A stretch of 64,000 nucleotides of DNA from Chrysophaeum taylorii (taxonomy: Eukaryota; Sar; Pelagophyceae; Pelagomonadales; Pelagomonadaceae): contig JAQMWT010000114.1 in assembly GCA_029834535.1 (NCBI GenBank), forward strand, positions 1 to 64,000, read 5' to 3'. Below are positions 62,583 through 64,000 of the stretch, piece by piece. The notes below the pieces were generated by a model. That model saw nothing but the letters and a program-made list of their open reading frames with translations, searched no databases and was not told the DNA's origin. A program made the translations under genes and the position numbers. Within the stretch, counting starts at the first letter, position 1. Each line of letters opens with the position of its first letter.

Positions 62583-64000
62583 ATGTCAAAACAAAAAACA
62601 ATATCTACCACGGATATCTACAAACAAGAACAAATCCTCGTTGATAAAATTAACGCAGGATTGCGTTTCCAAGACAACTCAACCAAGGTGAGCTTACAAA
62701 TTGAGGTGCTTCGCAGGCATATGACAAGTCCATACGTGGACGCGTTATTCTGCTTCGATTCATATGAAGCTTACACCCGGAATGCTCCGGAGTATAACCA
62801 ACTTCTTTAACAAGAAGTTGATATCATCTTCGCTCAATGGAAAGCTGAACAAGTAAACGATTTAAACTTACCTGATGAAGATGCCCTGCCTGATGATCTT
62901 AAAACTTGGCACGTCAATTCATCACATCAACTATCAGTTGATGTCCGTAATAATCTTGAACGACTTTACTACCAAGAGTCGTACAATCTCGTTCGTCCCG
63001 AATTAAATGAATATGTCAAACGTGTCCTCACATAATTAGATACCCGATTCCCTAAATCAATTGTGTATGATTCATCTCTAACTAACATATCCTTTACAGG
63101 TCTCTCTAATCCCGACTGGATCAAACACTGCGAAACTTATGCTGGTTTCTTGTACACATTCTTTAACTTGGAGTCCCAATAAAAGCCCGCACTCGCTATG
63201 TGGCCTCAACTAAAGAAGATTTATGCAATTACTTCACATCCTAATAAATTACGTGCAGTAATGCTCTTAGCTTACCATTACTATGAGACAGTGTCTTGTA
63301 CAGATGTTACTGAGCTTAAATCTCAGTTTAATCGAATGTCTTTAAATGTTAATTGGTATGCCCATGTATTTGTCGAACAACTCATTGTCTTCCAATCTTA
63401 GGCAAAGCAATTAAATAATGATGAAGCATCAATCCAATTTAATAACTCCATAATCACTCTTAAAGCTCACGAGGTGATCTACCGTCTATATGCTAATCCC
63501 TCGGATCACGAGCGCTATTCTCAATCTTTATTGGAATGGTGTAAACTCTACGAGACAATCTCTATTGGAATGGTGTAAACTCTACGAGACACGCTCTGGG
63601 AACAACTCGATTCACGATCCTGAATTGTTAAAGCTAGTTGATCCTAACGACGTTCGTCCACTATTGGAATTCTTGTTAAAAATATACAATGAAACAAAGT
63701 TTTCCTCTAACCGACGCTTGGATAAGCCCGCTTCCTGGATCCCTTACATCCCTGGTACTACCGCTACCAAGCCACCTGAGGTGTTATTGATGGATACTAT
63801 TCATCAATCCCACGACTCTCTAAACAACGCTTACTCGTTGTTAGCTACTGTAGCTGGACAGTCTGGCTTCAACGCTCGTAAGCTTCGTAATGCAAAAGAT
63901 AAAGCATCGACAATTTTACCTCATGACACGTCGTACTATCGTCCACCCTCAAATTATAATGTCAAAGGTACCAGCTTCGATCGTCCTGTCTACTCATCTC
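62583..64000 (+). pseudogene. gag of CopL L5, partial (fossil)
   Basis: MSKQKTISTTDIYKQEQILV start, followed by the same capsid-like blocks as L3 (AVMLLAYHYYETVSCTDVTE; LLEFLLKIYNETKFSSNRR). Broken by several breaks, more than in L3. Confidence 0.82.

Larger units (their letters stand above)
61701..64000 (+). mobile_element. CopL copia element L5, 5' end (runs off window, fossil)
   Basis: LTR, half-iMet primer site, leader and gag. The window ends inside gag. Inserted in or joined to S5 RT. Similar to L1 and L3. The gag is broken by several breaks. Confidence 0.88.

Overview
This window is a eukaryotic, almost purely transposon-derived stretch. I find no convincing host gene, rRNA, tRNA or CRISPR array in 64 kb. 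The clues to a eukaryote are LTR retrotransposons (Ty1/copia and Ty3/gypsy), a Mutator-like (MULE) DNA transposon with a canonical GT-AG intron, a SINE-like family with a GTTA-repeat tail, and primer-binding sites matching eukaryotic initiator tRNA-Met. The species cannot be named from sequence. An alga or other protist is a reasonable guess, because retrotransposons carrying cytosine-5 DNA methyltransferases (DNMTs) have been reported from dinoflagellates and charophyte algae (de Mendoza and colleagues, 2018), and this window is full of them.

Layout. 1-4941 and 11314-16360 are the two arms of a large inverted duplication. Each arm holds the same decayed MULE-like element (SWIM zinc finger plus zinc knuckle), the same MITE and the same G-tract tandem array. 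The spacer (4942-11313) holds a minus-strand copia element of a long-LTR family (here CopL, LTR about 399 bp), with a SINE in its body and a tiny TRIM element in its LTR. From 16324 to 25652 lie plus-strand fragments of short-LTR copia elements (here CopS, LTR 143-164 bp). 25653-30842 is the 3' half of a CopL element, including an extra ORF after RNase H. 30843-46984 is the 5' half of a CopL element on the minus strand. It carries a 9.2-kb Ty3/gypsy insertion (33723-42952), a SINE and a MITE. 46985-49731 is another CopL 3' end. 49734-49891 is an isolated CopS LTR, followed by a microsatellite-rich gap. Two more CopS elements (50640-55857 and 55858-61700) and the start of a fifth CopL element (61701 to the window end) complete the window.

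The common theme is that all three retrotransposon lineages carry a DNMT-like domain. In both copia families it sits between protease and integrase. In the Ty3 element it sits between the protease ORF and reverse transcriptase. The three domains differ at motifs I, IV, VI and VIII, which suggests separate captures or deep divergence. Other notable items are a CopL 3' ORF of about 670 residues with zinc-like CxxC pairs, a coiled coil and an acidic tail, a covarying U5-leader RNA stem in CopS, and half-tRNA-iMet priming sites shared by CopL and the TRIM. All retroelements are treated as fossils. Most are broken and several are chimeric at sharp junctions.
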